A stretch of DNA of 64,000 nucleotides from Paenibacillus sp. E222 (GCF_013401555.1 NZ_CP058552.1:2542001-2606000); one strand, 5' to 3'. Shown: positions 52,138 through 60,899, counted from the first letter of the stretch. Translations and numbers: made by a program. Notes: a model not told the origin generated them from the letters alone.

Positions 52138-53801
52138 ATTCGGTTGTGGAGCAGCCTGAAGAGCTTCGTAAAGTGGTGCTGGTTGGCTTCGAATCCGCGG
52201 GCAAATCGGCTCTGTTTCGAGGACTTACGGGCAGAGATACAGGCGAGGAATCCAATGTTCGGGGCTCCACGGTAACCGTCCGCAGGGCGGAGCTGCTTGA
52301 GCACCAGCTTGAACTGCTCGACACACCTGGAATCCGGATGAAGGATGATAGTGTCACGACCATGCTGACGTTAAAACAGCTCGCAGCCGGTGATACAGTG
52401 ATCTTGGTCGTCCGCGGCACGGATGTGGTGCAGGAACTGCCTTTACTGCTCGGCATGCTGGATGTCACAGGCAAAAATGCTGTACTGGTGCTTACGTTTG
52501 CCGACAAGTGTGGTCCCGGATTATCGGCTCAGGTTGACTATTACCGCAAAGGTCTGGGCATTTCTGTTCTGCCGCTCAATACAAGGGAAATGGATGGAAA
52601 CGCCCAAGATCTGATATGCCGAGCGATTGTTGCCGCCAGACCCATGAAGAGGCATCTGGAGCTCGCATCACCTCCTGAATCGCCTGTGATCGAACCGCAG
52701 ACAACGATGTTTGAGCATACGGTTTGGGGACGTTTTGTGGCTTTGGCCGCATTGGTATTACTATTTGCAGCACCAGTGTATGTGGCCTATCTGTTCTCCG
52801 GCTGGATACAACCACTTGCAGATGCCTGGATTCTTGAACCGCTCTATCGCATGACTGTGGGATTATGGAATCCGCTGCAGGCGATAATGCTTGGAGATTA
52901 CGGCATAATTAGTCTGGGCTTGTATTCGTTTATATGGGCATTTCCGGTCGTATTCCTGATTGGGGTCAGTGTGGCAGTAACGGAGGAAAGTGGACTAAAA
53001 GATCGGATTACCGACTCGCTGGATGGGTGGATGCGCAAAATCGGCTTGAACGGCAAAGATCTGATTCCAGTCCTCAGTGGTTTTGGATGCAATGTTGTGG
53101 CTGTGTTCCAGAGCCGTACCTGCAGCTCCTGTACACGAAAGGCCTGTGTTTCAATGATCTCCTTCGGTTCTGCATGCAGCTACCAGATTGGAGCTTCTCT
53201 ATCCATATTCAGTTCCGGCGGCAAGCCGTGGCTGTTCTTTCCTTATATGCTTGTACTTGTACTTGCAGGCGCACTTCATACACGTCTGTGGAATCGAAAT
53301 CGGCTGGATGACACGCTCCCGTTACATGCCAACCGTACATTTCTGCAAAAGCCATCATGGCACTCTGTAAGCTGGCGTGTTCGGTCTGTCATGAAACAGT
53401 TTCTCGTGCAGGCGATGCCTATTTTCATCGGTATTTGTGTGGTGGCCACACTGCTGGAGCAGACGGGGGTACTTTCTGCCCTGACTGGCGCGTTGACGCC
53501 GGCACTTGCGATCTTTCGTCTGCCGGGTGATACCGCGGGCGGTATGTTGTTTTCCATTTTGCGAAAAGACGGGTTGTTGGTGCTGAATCAGGATCAGGGC
53601 TCCTTCGTTGAAGACTTGAGCGGCGGACAGCTGTTTATTCTTGTGTACCTGGCTTCAACGTTAACGGCATGTCTGGTGACGATGTGGACCATTCGCAAGG
53701 AGTTGGGAACAGTCTTTGGCATGCAACTGGCAGGCAAACAGCTCGTAACATCACTGGGCAGTGCATTTATACTGGCATGGCTATGGAACTGGATTGCATA
53801 A
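52131..53801 (+). CDS. FeoB-like GTPase-permease in the Zur operon
   Basis: 556 residues. A small N-terminal G domain (1-170) has VVLVGFESAGKSALFRGL (G1), LLDTPGI (G3) and LTFADKCG in place of NKxD (G4). The membrane part (about 195-556) matches FeoB: GKDLIPVLSGFGCNVVAVFQSRT (first gate motif with the conserved Cys), SYQIGASLSIF, and GMLFSILRKDGLLVLNQ. An extra CSSCTRKAC cluster follows the gate. FeoB normally carries Fe2+; within this operon it may move zinc or another divalent metal. No FeoA partner is present. Confidence 0.82.
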   Translation: MLNSVVEQPEELRKVVLVGFESAGKSALFRGLTGRDTGEESNVRGSTVTVRRAELLEHQLELLDTPGIRMKDDSVTTMLTLKQLAAGDTVILVVRGTDVVQELPLLLGMLDVTGKNAVLVLTFADKCGPGLSAQVDYYRKGLGISVLPLNTREMDGNAQDLICRAIVAARPMKRHLELASPPESPVIEPQTTMFEHTVWGRFVALAALVLLFAAPVYVAYLFSGWIQPLADAWILEPLYRMTVGLWNPLQAIMLGDYGIISLGLYSFIWAFPVVFLIGVSVAVTEESGLKDRITDSLDGWMRKIGLNGKDLIPVLSGFGCNVVAVFQSRTCSSCTRKACVSMISFGSACSYQIGASLSIFSSGGKPWLFFPYMLVLVLAGALHTRLWNRNRLDDTLPLHANRTFLQKPSWHSVSWRVRSVMKQFLVQAMPIFIGICVVATLLEQTGVLSALTGALTPALAIFRLPGDTAGGMLFSILRKDGLLVLNQDQGSFVEDLSGGQLFILVYLASTLTACLVTMWTIRKELGTVFGMQLAGKQLVTSLGSAFILAWLWNWIA

Positions 53802-53828
53802 CGATGTTGATGAAAGGGTGTGATCTCC

Positions 53829-54161
53829 ATGCTGGACTCGTTTACCATTCGGAGAATTCAATCGGTGATGAACGGTTATATCCATGAGAAGGTCCCGGCA
53901 CCACTGCGCACCATGGTGAAATTAACGTATGAGATGAATGATAATGAACTGATTTTGACCGAGGAAAGACCCGCTGAAGAACGATATCAGTGGGACAAAC
54001 TGCATATTGCCCGATTTTACTGGGAAGAGAATCAGTGGAAGGTATATGCCAAAGACGAACACAGCAGCTGGAATGTGGTAGACGTTATTGAGCCTTGTCC
54101 GGATTTTGAAGATCTGCTGGAGCAGGTTGAGCGGGACGAAGCGGGTCTGTTCTGGCGCTGA
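53829..54161 (+). CDS. DUF3024-family protein
   Basis: 110 residues. PLRTMVKLTYEMNDNELILTEERP and WKVYAKDEHSSWNVVDVIEPCPDFEDLLEQVERDEAGLFWR fit DUF3024, small soluble proteins of unknown function. It sits between the FeoB-like gene and folE2, 27 bp after the former, so it is probably in the Zur operon. GAAAGGGTGTG precedes ATG 53829. A role in metal or nucleotide metabolism is only suggested by position. Confidence 0.8.
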   Translation: MLDSFTIRRIQSVMNGYIHEKVPAPLRTMVKLTYEMNDNELILTEERPAEERYQWDKLHIARFYWEENQWKVYAKDEHSSWNVVDVIEPCPDFEDLLEQVERDEAGLFWR

Positions 54162-54206
54162 ATGCGTGGTTTTTAACGCAAATATGTGCTGGAGGGAGGG
54201 TTTGCA

Positions 54207-55151
54207 ATGCAAAAGGTACAACAGAATAGCAGGATTAGCCGAGTAGTGAACGATTCTTTTATCATGCCGGATAAAGCTGAGCGCTTGCGGTTATTCGGCT
54301 CCATTGATCCGATACAGGGAGATAAGCCTGTACGGAAAGAAGAGATGCAAGATTTGCAGAATAGCAAAAATGATTTTCTATTTGAGCTGCAGCAAGTCGG
54401 TATTGATCAGGTGAAGTATCCTTTGGATGTCATTTCGGCCAAAGATCCCGTTCGATTGTCCAGCATCGGAACGTTCCGGCTGACGACTTCGCTGGATCGC
54501 GAATCAAAAGGCATTAACATGAGCCGCTTGATGGAGCAGCTTCAGCACAGTCGCGGAGAAGGGTTAAGTGACCGGATTCCGGATCTGGTTGCGCTGACGC
54601 AGCGGATGGCCGAACAGATGAATCAGGCGAAGGCAGAGCTGAAAGTGACCTATCCCTGGTTCTACGAACGAACCGCGCCCGTAACCGGTTTGTCTGGACT
54701 CAATCATTCTTTGGCTACGGTTCATGTGATCTGGGAAACTGGAAAATCCCCTGTTCTGAGAACAGGTTTACATATACAGGTCACGACGTTATGCCCATGC
54801 TCGAAGGAGATCAGCGAATATAGCGCGCACAACCAGCGGGGGTTATTGCGTATCCAGGTGCAAGCCAACCCGGGAGAAGCGCTGCCGGGCTATTGGAAGG
54901 AAGAATTGCTGAATGTGGCCGAATCCAATGCAAGCAGCTGTCTTTACCCCATACTCAAAAGGCCTGATGAGAAACGGGTCACGGAACGTGCATATGAGAA
55001 TCCGCGGTTTGTGGAAGACATCGTCCGGCTGGTGGCGGCAGATCTGTATGAGAAGCATTGGGTAAATAAATTTAAGGTAGATTGCAAAAATGAAGAGTCC
55101 ATTCATCAGCATGATGCCGTAGCTCGTATCGTATATGACAAGTCGAGATAA
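54207..55151 (+). CDS. folE2: Zinc-independent GTP cyclohydrolase FolE2 (type IB)
   Basis: 314 residues. Converts GTP to dihydroneopterin triphosphate, the first step of folate synthesis. The type IB signature is seen: TTLCPCSKEISEYSAHNQRG near residues 190-210, with the metal-ligand Cys, and FDVEDIVR-like NPRFVEDIVRLVAADLYEK towards the end. FolE2 works with Mn or Fe in place of Zn, so it backs up FolE when zinc is scarce. In B. subtilis yciA (folE2) and yciC share one Zur operon, as here. RBS GGAGGGAGGG precedes ATG 54207. Confidence 0.95.
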   Translation: MQKVQQNSRISRVVNDSFIMPDKAERLRLFGSIDPIQGDKPVRKEEMQDLQNSKNDFLFELQQVGIDQVKYPLDVISAKDPVRLSSIGTFRLTTSLDRESKGINMSRLMEQLQHSRGEGLSDRIPDLVALTQRMAEQMNQAKAELKVTYPWFYERTAPVTGLSGLNHSLATVHVIWETGKSPVLRTGLHIQVTTLCPCSKEISEYSAHNQRGLLRIQVQANPGEALPGYWKEELLNVAESNASSCLYPILKRPDEKRVTERAYENPRFVEDIVRLVAADLYEKHWVNKFKVDCKNEESIHQHDAVARIVYDKSR

Positions 55152-55213
55152 CGATAGTATGAGGGCTAAGGAATTCATTTCATTTTATATCACATTACAA
55201 AATGAAGAGTAAA

Positions 55214-55260
55214 CAGAAGAACCACCGTCAGAGCTTCAGCGGCGGTTCTTCTGTTTTTTT
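55214..55260 (+). terminator. Terminator of the zinc-starvation operon
   Basis: CAGAAGAACCACCG (55214-55227) pairs with CGGCGGTTCTTCTG (55240-55253) and is followed by seven T residues. Convergent with the regulator gene at 55293, for which it may also act. Confidence 0.88.
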
Positions 55261-55292
55261 GTGATTCTATGAGCGATTTAGGCACCATTGCG

Positions 55293-56354
55293 CTAGACTT
55301 CGTACAAAATTTCACCCGTTCGGGATACATCATACCCTTCAAATGATTGCAGTTCCTGCCTGAATTCCGGAGATTGCAGAATGCGCAGTACCGATTCGAT
55401 CCACCCTTCGTTCCCTTGTTTCTTCAGCATTACCAGATCATAACGTTCCTGAACAAGTGGAATAAAATCAACCTGACCGACAAGTCGTGCAGCCTTCTCG
55501 CTGCCGATTCCTACATCGGCTTCACCGGAACTGACCTTGGCAGCTACACCCATATGACTGGTTTCTTCCACGTCATATCCAATCAGATGGGAAGCAGGGA
55601 TACCATGCAGACGCAATTGTTCATCCAGCAATACACGTGCACCCGAACCTTTCTCCCGGTTAGCCAATCGCAGCTCAGGCTGCTTCAGATCTGTCCAGTT
55701 CTGCAAGCCGCGCGGATTACCACGTTGAACGTACAGCCCAGCAGGTCGTGTCAGCAGATTCACGACGACATACGACCAGCCAATCAGGATTTTGCGAATG
55801 TAGGGCAGATTATACTCCCCTGTATCTCCATCCAGCAGATGGGTGCTGACCAGATCGGACTCCCCACGGTACATGGAGATCAAGCCGTCGAGACTGCCCA
55901 TGAACGAACGCAGCGGACGAATATCCCGAGTTTGCTTCTCCATATGTCGCATGAGAATATCGAGGCTGACATCTTGTCCCGTAATGACCAGATGACGTGC
56001 CGAATGCGCTGCCGAAGGGTTGCCCGCCATGGAGGTTGGAGCTGCGAATGTCTCTCTGGATAGAGGCGAAGTATTTGCAGCGGAATGAACGGCATGGGGA
56101 GTCGTCGGATCATTTTCCGTCCCGGAATAAGATTCAGCGGGGAGAACTGAATCCACAGCGGCCCGGTGCGCTGGCGATTGAAGCTGCTTGGAGCGCTGTT
56201 TATACGCTTCCAGATCGGTGGCGTCCACTCGCATTTGTTTACCGACGCGATACGCGACGAGGTCTCCCTTTTTGATTAGATCGTAGACCGTCAGTTTAGA
56301 TATTTTGAGTAGCTTGGATATTTCTTCGGTGGTATAGGATTGCTCCTCCGTCAT
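55293..56354 (-). CDS. Excisionase-type HTH regulator with periplasmic-binding-like domain
   Basis: 353 residues. Residues 1-55 are an excisionase/MerR-like winged helix (TEEISKLLKISKLTVYDLIKKGDLVAYRVGKQMRVD). A low-complexity linker (60-125) leads to a PBP-like domain (about 135-345), the type found in molybdate-related regulators. It lies divergently from modA, so it is the likely regulator of modAB. ATG 56354 has AGGAGGATC upstream. Element E, in the same orientation, lies 36 bp before the start codon. Confidence 0.85.
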   Translation of the reverse strand: MTEEQSYTTEEISKLLKISKLTVYDLIKKGDLVAYRVGKQMRVDATDLEAYKQRSKQLQSPAHRAAVDSVLPAESYSGTENDPTTPHAVHSAANTSPLSRETFAAPTSMAGNPSAAHSARHLVITGQDVSLDILMRHMEKQTRDIRPLRSFMGSLDGLISMYRGESDLVSTHLLDGDTGEYNLPYIRKILIGWSYVVVNLLTRPAGLYVQRGNPRGLQNWTDLKQPELRLANREKGSGARVLLDEQLRLHGIPASHLIGYDVEETSHMGVAAKVSSGEADVGIGSEKAARLVGQVDFIPLVQERYDLVMLKKQGNEGWIESVLRILQSPEFRQELQSFEGYDVSRTGEILYEV

Positions 56355-56389
56355 CAGTGAAGATCCTCCTTCAAGGTACAGATCATAAC

Positions 56390-56659
56390 TATATAACCTC
56401 AACTAATGGATATTTACACTGGCACTCCAATGACAGAACAATCTTCCGATCGCTGTTATCCCCAGATTTCTTTGATCCCTTTATCAAAAGGGGAAATCCG
56501 GGGATAGCGTATGCTTCCGATGTAGCTTTCTTTCAGAAAGCTTGTAGGCGAAGTGTATGCTTTCGAAGTAGCTTTCTTTCAGAAAGCTTGTAGCTTCGCT
56601 TCTTCAGATTATTTCTGTCCTCTCCGTTATGGTGTAAATGTTAGTTGAACATATATATT
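56390..56659 (-). repeat. Dispersed structured element, copy E (reverse orientation)
   Basis: 270 bp with inverted ends (TATATAACCTCAACTAA at 56390 against the complement of TTAGTTGAACATATATA, 56641-56657; ATTTACAC/GTGTAAAT inside). The TATCCCC (56457-56463)/GGGGATA (56500-56506) stem is kept. It has an internal duplication: the AGCTTTCTTTCAGAAAGCTT hairpin unit is at 56524-56547 and again at 56570-56593. Its orientation is that of the minus-strand regulator gene. Confidence 0.88.
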
Positions 56660-56845
56660 CAGATTTTAAACTATATTCGTTCATCAACGCTCATCGTCCC
56701 AGATAAACGCTGGCGTCTCTTGTACTATACCATTAACAGCCAGAGGGGATAAACTCGACCAACATAATTCAGCTATAGATGGCTTGCCCTTCAACGAATG
56801 CTTCAAAGACTACCTTCCTATTTCAATGATCTTATGTATAATGAA

Positions 56846-56873
56846 ATATAATTAATTATATCTAGTTATAACT
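56846..56873. promoter_or_regulatory. Palindromes upstream of modA, candidate operator
   Basis: A perfect 16-bp palindrome ATATAATTAATTATAT (56846-56861) is followed by AGTTATAACT (56864-56873). A TATAAT box at 56837-56842 precedes them. They are between promoter and modA and may bind the divergent HTH regulator. The stretch 56660-56836 shows nothing else. Confidence 0.5.
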
Positions 56874-56898
56874 AAACATAACATCGGGGGAGAAGTGG

Positions 56899-57771
56899 AT
56901 GAAAAAGAGTATTGGATATGTGTTGGGGAGTATGTCACTTGGACTGGCTCTTGTATTAGCCGGTTGCGGTGCAAGTACGGACAGTAAAGATACATCCACA
57001 GCAATGGAACAAACCGGTTCAACACCAGCGACATCAGGTGAGAGTTCAACGTCCGGGGCAACAGATCCTCAGGAAAAGGTGGAGCTAACGATCTCAGCGG
57101 CAGCCAGTCTGACGGATGCCATGAAGGAAATTGAAACGAATTTTGAAGCTGCGAATCCCAATGTGGAGCTTAACTTCAACTTTGGTGCATCCGGTGCATT
57201 GCAACAGCAAATTGAACAAGGCGCGCCAGCAGATGTTTTTGTATCGGCTGCGACCAAAAATATGAACGCGCTCGTGGATGAGAAACTGATTGCCTCCGGT
57301 GATCAGAAGAATTTGCTGCAAAATTCATTGGTAGCCATAATTCCAGCGGACAGTTCAGATACCGTAACAAGCGAGAAGGATCTGACGGCGGATTCCATCC
57401 AAACCGTAGCGATTGGTATACCGGAAAGTGTGCCTGCGGGAACCTATGCTAAGGAAGCATTGACCAATGCCAAACTATGGGATCAGTTGGAAGGTAAGCT
57501 TGTACAAGGCAAGGATGTCAGACAGGTTCTGCAATATGTAGAAACAAGCAATGCGGATGCGGGATTTGTGTACAAAACGGATGCGCTCACTTCTGATCAG
57601 GTGAAAATTGCATTTGAAGTGGACAAGAAAAGCTATACACCTGCCAATTATCCAGTAGGGATTATTGAAGGTACGAAGTACCGGACAGAAGCAGAACAAT
57701 TCTACACGTATTTGCAAACGCCTGAAGTGCTTGATGTATTTGCCAAGTACGGGTTCTCCATTCCGGAATGA
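56899..57771 (+). CDS. modA: Molybdate ABC transporter substrate-binding lipoprotein ModA
   Basis: 290 residues. Lipobox LAGCG near residues 20-24. The mature domain has ISAAASLTDAMKEIETNFEAANPNVELNFNFGASGALQQQIEQGAPADVFVSA, spread over about 58-112, the ModA oxyanion-site pattern (Ser of AAASL, Ser of GASG), and IGIPESVPAGTYAKEAL. Captures molybdate or tungstate outside the cell. A TATAAT box and palindromes lie upstream. Overlaps modB by 4 nt. Confidence 0.92.
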   Translation: MKKSIGYVLGSMSLGLALVLAGCGASTDSKDTSTAMEQTGSTPATSGESSTSGATDPQEKVELTISAAASLTDAMKEIETNFEAANPNVELNFNFGASGALQQQIEQGAPADVFVSAATKNMNALVDEKLIASGDQKNLLQNSLVAIIPADSSDTVTSEKDLTADSIQTVAIGIPESVPAGTYAKEALTNAKLWDQLEGKLVQGKDVRQVLQYVETSNADAGFVYKTDALTSDQVKIAFEVDKKSYTPANYPVGIIEGTKYRTEAEQFYTYLQTPEVLDVFAKYGFSIPE

Positions 57772-58451
57772 ATGTGAGCGCAATAGACTGGGCGGTATTC
57801 TGGCCACCGGTTCGTCTTTCCCTTCAAGTTGCGCTGTTGTCCAGTGTGATCGCAGCAGTGTTTGGCATCGCTGTGGCCTGGAAGATGTCGCGTACCTCGT
57901 TCCGTGGCAAAATTTTTCTGGAAACGGCATTTATGCTCCCACTGGTGCTTCCGCCGACTGTGGTCGGATTTATATTGCTCGTGTTACTGGGGCGTAAGAG
58001 CCTGCTCGGACGGTGGATTGAAGCCATCTTCTCCGCACCTGTCATTTTCTCTTGGTGGGCAGCTGTGATTGCCTCGGTGGTGGTTGCGTTCCCATTGGTA
58101 TATCAGACGATGAAATCCGGTTTTAGCGGGATTGATAAGGATCTGGAAGATGCAGGCCGCTCCATCGGAGCGAATGAATGGCAGGTATTTCGTCATATCT
58201 CACTTCCGCTTGCAGGGAGAGCGTTGATGACGGCATTCATCCTGGGTTTCGCGCGTGCACTGGGGGAATTCGGGGCTACGCTCATGATCGCAGGTAATAT
58301 TCCGGGCAAAACGCAAACCGTACCCACTGCAATCTATGTTGCTGTGGATTCGGGCAATCAGACGATGGCCTGGATGTGGACCGGCTCTATTATTATCATT
58401 TCGTTTATCATGCTGCTCTTAACCAGACAGCCCCGCGACGGAAAGGCATGA
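57768..58451 (+). CDS. modB: Molybdate ABC transporter permease ModB
   Basis: 227 residues. Five or six helices; ATPase-contact loop DLEDAGRSIGANEWQVFRHISLPLAGRAL and the typical ARALGEFGATLMIAGNIPGKTQTVPTAIY near the end. Forms the channel for ModA cargo. No modC follows: the operon ends here with a terminator, so an ATPase encoded elsewhere must serve it. Confidence 0.92.
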   Translation: MNVSAIDWAVFWPPVRLSLQVALLSSVIAAVFGIAVAWKMSRTSFRGKIFLETAFMLPLVLPPTVVGFILLVLLGRKSLLGRWIEAIFSAPVIFSWWAAVIASVVVAFPLVYQTMKSGFSGIDKDLEDAGRSIGANEWQVFRHISLPLAGRALMTAFILGFARALGEFGATLMIAGNIPGKTQTVPTAIYVAVDSGNQTMAWMWTGSIIIISFIMLLLTRQPRDGKA

Positions 58452-58505
58452 TGTGGGCTATTTAAAGTGAAAGCGATAAGGATTAGCATTAGCATTAGCA
58501 TTCAA

Positions 58506-58544
58506 AAAACCCGCTCAAGGAATCTTTCCTCGGAGCGGGTTTTC
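58506..58544 (+). terminator. Bidirectional terminator between modB and the GNAT gene
   Basis: AAAACCCGCTC (58506-58516) pairs with GAGCGGGTTTT (58533-58543). On the minus strand the stem is followed by TTTTTT, so it also ends the GNAT gene. Just upstream ATTAGC is repeated three times (58479-58500). Confidence 0.85.
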
Positions 58545-58606
58545 ATTTGCGCAGGCCGCATATATGGGATATCATGTATGTTTACGTTCATCCAGCCGAT
58601 TTTTGT

Positions 58607-59143
58607 TCAGCCTGTTTGAACAGAAGGTGTCTTATAACGGGCAGGGTCCAGCGTTTTGATCATAAATACAATCTCTTCCTGTCGTTCAGGTGTCTGTACC
58701 GTTTTATGATGAAAAGGTTCATATCCCCGCCGTTCATACATGGGAGCAAGCCAGGGATGGCGAGTCGCTGTTGCCAGAAATACGGCAGGAGCATCAAGCT
58801 TTTGCAGAATGATATGTTGCTCTACCCAATCCAGTAGTTTGGAGCCGTAACCCTGGCTTTTATGGGCCGGATTTACCGCGAACCAGCGGATGAAAGGATA
58901 GGGGCTGATGGCTTTCCGCTGTTCATCTTCGGCTCGATCAAGGGTAACCGTGGCAATGATTTCTCCCCCTTTTTCAAGAATATAGCATTCATGCTGTACA
59001 ATATTATTCTGGATGACTTCCAGTGTAGCGTGTCCGGCTGGAAAAGGAATGTTCAGGGCTCGAATTGTCTCATAGGCATCAACGGTAACAGCCTGCAATT
59101 GTTCGGCATCTTCAAGTGTAGCCAATCGGTATTGTTCGGTCAT
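58607..59143 (-). CDS. GNAT-family N-acetyltransferase
   Basis: 178 residues. RLATLEDAEQLQAVTVDAYETIRAL at the N-terminus, then the acetyl-CoA loop FAVNPAHKSQGYGSKLLDWVEQHI (Q/RxxGxG/A at about 95-105) and MYERRGYEPFHH at the end. Transfers an acetyl group to an amine; substrate unknown. RBS GAAGGGATTG precedes ATG 59143 on the minus strand. Monocistronic. Confidence 0.88.
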   Translation of the reverse strand: MTEQYRLATLEDAEQLQAVTVDAYETIRALNIPFPAGHATLEVIQNNIVQHECYILEKGGEIIATVTLDRAEDEQRKAISPYPFIRWFAVNPAHKSQGYGSKLLDWVEQHIILQKLDAPAVFLATATRHPWLAPMYERRGYEPFHHKTVQTPERQEEIVFMIKTLDPARYKTPSVQTG

Positions 59144-59409
59144 GATCGATCAATCCCTTCTATGAAAATTAACTATTCCAACCTGTTAAGTTGGTTTAAA
59201 TATTTTGGTGTTATTTTATCATGAAATTCAGGGTTGGAATATAATTCTCGAATCAGATCTGTCTATAAGTCCATCGAAAGCTTCTATATGTCAAAATGAC
59301 AAAACTTTTTCCAATTTTACTCGTTTCAGGACTCGCCTAAACCATGCTCTATCCTGTAAAATAGAACTAACTGATTCCAGCCAAGAACTGAAATAAGGAG
59401 AGACGACTA

Positions 59410-59739
59410 ATGAATACGAAATCTGATTTCGGTATATCGTTGCAAATCGACGACTATCTGGATCTTTTGCATTTTGCCATCCAAATCGAGGATCAGGAAT
59501 GGCAGCAGTCCCTTATCCACCAGCTCAAAATATTTCAGCCGGAAGCGGAGCAGCGCACACCTGAAGAAGAATTATGGATGAGATTTGATTATATCAACAG
59601 CAAACTGACAGGTCTCTGCCACCAGATTCACGCGGCCCATTCAACGGATGAACGCAAGAAGTTTGAAGAACGAATCGGACTGTTGCAACTGCAGCGTATA
59701 GAAGTAGCTCGTAAAATTAAATGGGCTAGTCGCAGATAG
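59410..59739 (+). CDS. Hypothetical protein, 109 residues
   Basis: Acidic N-terminal half (DDYLDLLHFAIQIEDQEWQQSLIHQL) and basic, helical C-terminal half (RKKFEERIGLLQLQRIEVARKIKW); no membrane segment or signal. The second half looks like a helical hairpin. Family not recognised. AAGGAGAG stands before ATG 59410 and a good terminator follows at 59773, so it is a real single-gene unit. Confidence 0.7.
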   Translation: MNTKSDFGISLQIDDYLDLLHFAIQIEDQEWQQSLIHQLKIFQPEAEQRTPEEELWMRFDYINSKLTGLCHQIHAAHSTDERKKFEERIGLLQLQRIEVARKIKWASRR

Positions 59740-59772
59740 ATGCGTAATTGAATTTAATATGATCTATAATTG

Positions 59773-59812
59773 AAGAAGCGATCCCCAGCCCCGTCGGAGG
59801 ATCGCTTCTTTT
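59773..59812 (+). terminator. Terminator of the 109-residue protein gene
   Basis: AAGAAGCGATCC (59773-59784) pairs perfectly with GGATCGCTTCTT (59799-59810); TT follows. Confidence 0.75.
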
Positions 59813-59844
59813 GGTTTACTTTTGGATCAGGGAACGGGTGAAGC

Positions 59845-59862
59845 ATAGAGAAGTTCTATAAC
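59845..59862. promoter_or_regulatory. Shared inverted-repeat operator, copy 2
   Basis: ATAGAGAAGTTCTATAAC, nearly the same as the site at 28448 before the YtnJ-like gene. It lies 29 bp upstream of the -35 box of the cystine-type importer operon. Confidence 0.6.
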
Positions 59863-59891
59863 GTTATCAGGATGTCCTATTAGCATATATA

Positions 59892-59921
59892 TTGCCTGGG
59901 CATGACATCCAGTGCTATTCT
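59892..59921 (+). promoter_or_regulatory. Promoter of the cystine-type importer operon
   Basis: TTGCCT (59892-59897), 18-bp spacer, TATTCT (59916-59921). A GGATGTC (59870-59876)/GACATCC (59903-59909) inverted repeat brackets the -35 region. Confidence 0.45.
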
Positions 59922-60033
59922 TTGTTCAACCTAATTCCGACTATACAAGTGTGAATGGTTAGTTAAATCAAAAATGAGGAATGGGAGTACACATCATATT
60001 GGCTGAAATGACAGCCTGTGGAGGAGATCGGGA

Positions 60034-60873
60034 ATGGTTAATCACTGGGGGATTCAGAAATTTCGGACAGCATTGCTGTTCATTACTATGTTGGCGGTAC
60101 TGGCGGGTTGCAGTTCAGGCAATGCATCGAATGAATCGAATTCCGCATCTGCGTCCGGTCAGGATAAAGTAAAGAAGATCATTGTGGGTACAGGCACTCA
60201 ATTCCCTAATGTTTGCTTTATTGATGAGAATGGCAAGCTGACGGGCTACGATGTAGAGCTGATCCGCGAGATTGATAAACGATTGCCAGAATATGAATTT
60301 GAGTTCAGTACAATGGAATTCAAAAATCTGCTGCTCAGTCTTGAAACGAAGAAAATAGACCTGATCGCTCACCAGATGGAAGTGAATGAAGAGAGACAGG
60401 CCAAGTTCCTCTTTAATGACGAGGCATATAACATTTTTCCTAATAAAATCGTTGTAAGCGAGAAAAACCAGGATGTAAAATCCATCGAGGATCTGAAAGG
60501 TAAAAAACTGATTGTTGGCGCGACGAGTAATGCGGCTGTACTGGCTGAGAAATGGAATGCAGCGAACGGTAACGCCATTGACATTGTGTATTCCGGAGCA
60601 GGGGAAGATACGAATACCCAGATCAAAACAGGGCGGGTGGATGCAACCATCAGCACGCAGTTTGCCATCGATTATCAGAATAAAGTGGTGGATGCACAGT
60701 TGAAAACTGTCGGAGAAGCTCTCTCCAACTCCAAAGTGTATTTCATTCTGAACAAGGATGAGGAAGAGCTCAAAACTAAAGTGGATGAAGCGCTCAAATC
60801 AATCAAGGAAGATGGGACATTGAGCAAATTGAGCACAGAGTGGCTGGGAGCCGATTACACGGTTGAGGAATAG
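60034..60873 (+). CDS. Amino-acid ABC transporter substrate-binding lipoprotein (TcyJ/TcyK-like)
   Basis: 279 residues. Lipobox LAGCS at about residues 22-26. Family 3 binding protein: KKIIVGTGTQFPNVCFIDENGKLTGYDVELIREID, YEFEFSTMEFKNLLLSLETKKIDLIAHQMEVNEER and a C-terminal KEDGTLSKLSTEWLG. Probably binds cystine or a related sulfur amino acid, as the operon order and the shared operator match B. subtilis tcyJKLMN. The ligand is inferred. RBS GGAGGAG precedes ATG 60034. Confidence 0.87.
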   Translation: MVNHWGIQKFRTALLFITMLAVLAGCSSGNASNESNSASASGQDKVKKIIVGTGTQFPNVCFIDENGKLTGYDVELIREIDKRLPEYEFEFSTMEFKNLLLSLETKKIDLIAHQMEVNEERQAKFLFNDEAYNIFPNKIVVSEKNQDVKSIEDLKGKKLIVGATSNAAVLAEKWNAANGNAIDIVYSGAGEDTNTQIKTGRVDATISTQFAIDYQNKVVDAQLKTVGEALSNSKVYFILNKDEEELKTKVDEALKSIKEDGTLSKLSTEWLGADYTVEE

Positions 60874-60899
60874 TTCGTTGAGAAAGGTGAGCGACAGTT

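Noticed and set aside
58479..58500. ATTAGC hexamer repeated three times after modB
   Set aside because: Too short to interpret; noted only as a simple repeat before a terminator.
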